Shown here: piece after piece, positions 63,649-64,000 of the stretch
Position numbering within the stretch: position 1 is the first letter of the stretch
Layout of the letters: every line of letters begins with the position of its first letter
Translations under genes and position numbers: made by a program
From: Apophysomyces variabilis
Taxonomy: Eukaryota; Mucoromycota; Mucoromycetes; Mucorales; Mucoraceae
Assembly: GCA_002749535.1 (NCBI GenBank)
Contig: MZZL01000409.1
Coordinates: forward strand, 421,041 to 485,040
Length of the DNA stretch: 64,000 bases
Direction: 5' to 3'
The notes under the pieces: generated by a model
The model's database searches: none
The model's input: the letters and a program-made list of their open reading frames with translations, nothing else
Told to the model about the DNA's origin: nothing

Positions 63649-64000
63649 GTTCAACAATTGGATGAACTGCTATATGACAGAGACCATTACGTTGATGTTA
63701 TTGGATCAAGTAGTATGCATTAGAGGCTAACGTTTTAGTTTCATTCGACCATATTCCTTTATTCAAGCACTTTTTATTGGATTAACTTGCCTACAACGAT
63801 ACATTCTATTGGAGCTACTGATTTTTATCTAGTCTATCCGATTGGATGTTCTTTTCGTTGTGTACATTATTTTAGCCATTAAGATACACTTCTTTATCAT
63901 ATACAAGAAGCTTCTTTAGCTATATATATAGGAAAAAAACAGACACTTTTATTTTCTTGGAGCTATGTAGCGTAATGTACTAACAAATAGCTAACTTTAT
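63649..64000. other. Right edge, AT-rich, no supported gene
   Basis: The last 350 bp show no coding frame I can support; (TA) repeats are present at about 63920-63930. Confidence 0.4.

Overview
The window is nuclear DNA of a filamentous fungus, most likely an early-diverging Mucoromycota species (Mucorales-like). Genes are split by many short introns of about 40-120 nt, and the proteins are fungal/opisthokont in type: class V myosin, an ERK-type MAPK, an HP1-type chromodomain protein, Izh3-type PAQR, Atp12, TFIIIC. The decayed transposases are of kinds common in Mucorales. Genus cannot be told from the sequence. Exon limits below were read by eye from splice signals and family conservation.

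Layout. 1-16 kb: an edge fragment, eIF3m (+), sulfite oxidase (-), a small Cys-rich ORF (-), an HP1 homologue (-) head-to-head with an ERK-type MAPK (+), a decayed Tc1/IS630-type transposase (+), and a WW-domain protein with a glycine-rich helix and repeats (-). 16-26 kb: class V myosin (-), a 2.5-kb gene-poor stretch, and a WD40 TFIIIC subunit (Tfc6/GTF3C2-like, +). 27-41 kb: fatty-acid elongase (+), mitochondrial LYR protein (-), a small unknown gene (-), Aco2-like aconitase (+), a fucosyltransferase-like type II membrane protein (+), beta-tubulin (+), BSD-domain protein (-). 41-49 kb: mobile-element graveyard holding a broken TnpB/Fanzor-like RuvC nuclease interrupted by a 346-nt poly(T) run plus N, and a second broken Tc1-like transposase. 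49-58 kb: Sds3-like deacetylase-complex subunit (-), a small unknown ORF (-), Atp12 (+), a multi-CBS protein (-), Izh3-like PAQR (+). 59-64 kb: a long decayed repeat gene of unknown family (-) containing an exact 1,334-bp duplication around a single N, probably a contig-overlap artefact, then a CCACC-rich minisatellite.

The genes do not form one pathway; this is an ordinary housekeeping neighbourhood with transposon islands. The most striking signals are in gene structure and relics: (i) very small exons, including a 6-nt exon that encodes exactly Cys-Ala with the molybdenum-ligand cysteine of sulfite oxidase, in-frame 18-nt exons in the aconitase and LYR genes, and a 17-nt exon in beta-tubulin; (ii) repeated use of GC-AG introns; (iii) a beta-tubulin carrying Ala198 and Tyr167, residues linked to benzimidazole resistance; (iv) a TnpB/Fanzor-like remnant with recognisable RuvC and zinc-finger motifs.
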